Made by a program: the position numbers and the translations under genes. Of a stretch of DNA of 10,512 nt, positions 8,471 to 10,512 are shown in pieces; the stretch's first letter is position 1; every line of letters starts with the position of its first letter. The notes beneath the pieces were generated by a model, which was given only the letters and a program-made list of their open reading frames with translations, ran no database searches and was not told the origin of the DNA. Source of the stretch: Paratractidigestivibacter sp963658035 (GTDB taxonomy: Bacteria > Actinomycetota > Coriobacteriia > Coriobacteriales > Atopobiaceae). The stretch spans positions 1 through 10,512 of the forward strand of contig CAVKOL010000092.1 of NCBI GenBank assembly GCA_963658035.1, in the 5' to 3' direction.

Positions 8471-8586
8471 GGACCAACCTCCAGTGATAGCTTAAGAATC
8501 AGTTGATTATAGGACAACTGAAGTTGCTCAACAGTAAGCTGCTACTATGTTTAAATCGGCTTTTGACGCAACGAGAAGGACCTGCC
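8471..8586. promoter_or_regulatory. Shared divergent control region between adhesin and lipase-like gene
   Basis: This 116-bp AT-richer spacer separates the two divergent starts. It contains the adhesin ribosome site GGAGG at 8478-8482 (minus strand), the adhesin -10/operator, and for the hydrolase gene the ribosome site AGAAGGA ending at 8580, 6 nt before its ATG. Toward the hydrolase only a weak promoter can be proposed: TTGCTC (8524-8529), a 16-bp spacer and TATGTT (8546-8551). Because the half-sites overlap both candidate promoters, the two genes could respond to one regulator. Confidence 0.5.
8499..8532 (-). promoter_or_regulatory. Adhesin promoter -10 with overlapping inverted-repeat operator
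   Basis: The minus strand reads a perfect TATAAT (8511-8506) 35 bp upstream of the adhesin ATG, placing the transcript start near 8499 and giving a short leader of about 28 nt. The -10 box is framed by a perfect 7-bp inverted repeat, TCAGTTG (8521-8515) and CAACTGA (8505-8499), with a 9-nt spacer. A second, shorter palindrome GTTGagCAAC (8532-8523) lies just upstream where the -35 would be, so four GTTG/CAAC half-sites alternate across the promoter. No good -35 hexamer is seen at 16-18 bp. A repressor or activator binding this symmetry is inferred. Confidence 0.6.
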
Positions 8587-10512
8587 ATGAGCAAGAAGAA
8601 CCTCCCCACCCCAAATAACGATTCCTGCGGCAAGAAGAGCGCCGGCGTCACCCGCCGCGACTTCCTGCGCTGCGCCGGGCTGGGGGCCGCCTCGATCATG
8701 GCGGCGGGCCAGGTCGAGCCCGCCCAAGCCGCCGAGAAGGCCGCGACGACCCCCTCGAACGGCCGCGTCGTGGGCTGGCTTACCTGGGACGACCACGGCG
8801 ACACCAGAACGCCCTTTGTCTTTGACCCGCAGTTCTTCTCGGGCGGTGCCCTAAAGTACAACGCCCACCTGGCCACCTTTGGCTGCTGTTTGGCCCTTGC
8901 CGCCATCAACTCCGAGGAGTACGGCGGAGAAGACAAAAGCTACCGCATGAGCTGCCGCAACATCACCTCGTTCATGCACCAGATAGGCTGCGACTGCGTG
9001 GAGGAATACGGCCGCCGCAAATACATGACCGTAGACGGGGTCGAGATCGAGACGTTCTTTATCAACGACTCCGGCTATTCCATGGACTACTTCAAAAAGC
9101 CCGAGTACAACTACAACCACAAGCCCAAGACCACCCTTGGCCTGTACGCGGCGCACCGCAAGATCTTTGTCGACGGCAAGGACTACAACCTCGTCATGCT
9201 GGGCATCCGCGGCGGCAACTACGAGCTTGAGTGGTGCAGCAACCTCACCCTCGACGGCTCGGGCAACCACCAGGGCTTCCAAGAGGCGGCCGACCGTGCG
9301 GCCGCGTTTCTCGACCACTACATCCGCGTGCAGAAGCTCACCGGGCCCACGAAGATCTTGATCTCGGGCCAGTCGCGCGCGGGCGCGACCACCAACCTCA
9401 CGGGCGGCATGATCGTGAAGGCCGCCATCGACGCCGGGGCCGAGTACGACAAGGACCGCGGCTACAACCTCTTCCCCTTCTTTAAGAACAACGATGTCGA
9501 GATCTGGCAATGCGACCTCTACGCCTACGGCTACGGCGTGCCAGCCGGCCTCGTGCCCGCCAACGACGACGAGAGAAAAGCCGCCAAAGAGAAGTACGGC
9601 AACGTCCACAGCATCATCAACCCCTGCGACATGGTGCCCAAGGTGGCGCCTGCCAAGTGGGGCTTCATGCGCTACGGCGTCGACAAGGTCCTGCCCGGCC
9701 CCACCGACCGCTCGCGCTACATCGCCGGGCGAGAGAAGATGAAGAACAGGCTCTACGTGCTGGCAAACCACCGCGACGGCGCGCGCTTCTCCTACATCAT
9801 CGACGACTTCCCCACGGTCGACTACGAGATGTACGGCGACTTGGGCCAGCTTGCCAAGCAGATGTTCGATATGAAGACCCTCGACGTCTTTATCGAGGAT
9901 TTTGTCAACGCCGCGGCAACCGACGTGTTCCACAGCCGCACGTGGAGGGAGAACAGCCAGCACCTGGACGGTTACGCCGACCGCTATCAGGCCGCCATGA
10001 TCAGGGTCTTTAAGCTTTACGTCGAGATGCCCCAAAACGAGTACCTCAACGTAAAAGGACCCGACGGGCAAACCCCTATGGAGAAGTTCTCGAAGCTTGC
10101 CAAAGATAAGGTCATGGCCCACAAGACGGGGCTTATCGAAGATGTTGCCGCCTGCGCGGCGCTTACAGACGTCATCAAATATGTGGACGAGGCGATGAAG
10201 GCCGTCCCGATGAACGACGGCGAGGGCGGCACGTTCTACGATTACTTTGGCAAAGACATTGACTTTATCCTGAACAAGCTCCTTGAGTGGGACTACTACG
10301 ACGACCTTGACTTCAAGCGCTCGACGATGAGCAAGTTCATCAAGAACAACCTCCAGGCCGTCATCGCCATGTCGGAGAAGGCCGGCACCGTCATGTCCAC
10401 GCACAACAGCGAGCTGTGCCTGGCATGGCTGCAATCGCGCGACAGTTACTACAGCAAGTACGGGAAGAACGACCTGCCCGACGCGCCGGGGTTGAGCGCG
10501 CAGGCGAGCGCG
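8587..10512 (+). CDS. Tat-exported class-3-lipase-like alpha/beta hydrolase (3' end beyond window)
   Basis: 642 residues are visible without a stop. ATG at 8587 follows AGAAGGA by 6 nt. Residues 22-28 (TRRDFLR) are a twin-arginine motif, followed by a hydrophobic stretch (29-41) and a likely cleavage site AQA-A near 46-49, so the protein is exported folded. The core matches class 3 lipases: the conserved strand and oxyanion segment LGIRGGNYELEW (205-216; the family normally has RGT), the nucleophile elbow GQSRAGA (261-267) with Ser263, the catalytic Asp348 in NPCDMVPKVAP, and His606 in THNSELCLAWLQ as the probable third triad member. The elbow reads G-x-S-x-A instead of the usual G-x-S-x-G. 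About 230 mostly helical-looking residues separate the Asp region from the His, perhaps a lid or insert. The mature part has ten cysteines. The substrate is unknown; lipid or ester hydrolysis outside the membrane is likely. Confidence 0.8.
   Translation, partial: MSKKNLPTPNNDSCGKKSAGVTRRDFLRCAGLGAASIMAAGQVEPAQAAEKAATTPSNGRVVGWLTWDDHGDTRTPFVFDPQFFSGGALKYNAHLATFGCCLALAAINSEEYGGEDKSYRMSCRNITSFMHQIGCDCVEEYGRRKYMTVDGVEIETFFINDSGYSMDYFKKPEYNYNHKPKTTLGLYAAHRKIFVDGKDYNLVMLGIRGGNYELEWCSNLTLDGSGNHQGFQEAADRAAAFLDHYIRVQKLTGPTKILISGQSRAGATTNLTGGMIVKAAIDAGAEYDKDRGYNLFPFFKNNDVEIWQCDLYAYGYGVPAGLVPANDDERKAAKEKYGNVHSIINPCDMVPKVAPAKWGFMRYGVDKVLPGPTDRSRYIAGREKMKNRLYVLANHRDGARFSYIIDDFPTVDYEMYGDLGQLAKQMFDMKTLDVFIEDFVNAAATDVFHSRTWRENSQHLDGYADRYQAAMIRVFKLYVEMPQNEYLNVKGPDGQTPMEKFSKLAKDKVMAHKTGLIEDVAACAALTDVIKYVDEAMKAVPMNDGEGGTFYDYFGKDIDFILNKLLEWDYYDDLDFKRSTMSKFIKNNLQAVIAMSEKAGTVMSTHNSELCLAWLQSRDSYYSKYGKNDLPDAPGLSAQASA

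Noticed and set aside
8851..10434. 527-codon open frame on the minus strand opposite the lipase-like gene
   Set aside because: Antisense to a gene with a Tat signal and catalytic motifs. The translation is low-complexity Val/His/Asp-rich and has no recognisable domain.

Overview
The window looks like part of the chromosome of a high-GC, host-associated actinobacterium. The best guess is Coriobacteriia, Collinsella-like. This rests on gene content and strong G/C-ending codon use, not on any marker gene: a class I-alpha type glutamine synthetase start, a FeoB-associated Cys-rich peptide, a Tat-exported class-3-lipase-like hydrolase, and a giant surface protein with a long array of InlB-type B repeats. 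The sequence carries one run of 418 undetermined bases (1578-1995), so it is a draft or scaffolded assembly.

Layout from left to right. (1) 1-317, minus: 5' end of glnA, running off the left edge. (2) 318-479: leader or intergenic stretch with a 9-bp-stem hairpin. (3) 480-671, minus: a 63-residue FeoB-associated Cys-rich membrane protein. (4) 672-814: divergent control region with a 20-bp near-perfect palindrome, a candidate metal-repressor operator. (5) 815-1576, plus: gpmA, phosphoglycerate mutase. (6) 1578-1995: gap. (7) 1996-8470, minus: a giant secreted adhesin-like protein, 2158 residues visible, with its C-terminus lost in the gap. (8) 8471-8586: a 116-bp divergent control region with a perfect TATAAT facing the adhesin, framed by an inverted repeat. 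(9) 8587-10512, plus: a Tat-exported lipase-like hydrolase running off the right edge.

The first three genes are housekeeping or metal-related. The right-hand 8.5 kb is a cell-surface/exported module: a very large beta-helix plus B-repeat-stalk protein, transcribed divergently from an exported hydrolase, with both start regions sharing one short operator-rich intergenic region. The most notable structure is the six-repeat superperiod in the adhesin stalk. Ten B repeats fall into three alternating subtypes, and the pairs 1/7, 2/8, 3/9 and 4/10 are each other's closest matches, which implies growth by segmental duplication. I do not see a clearly undescribed enzymatic or defence system here.
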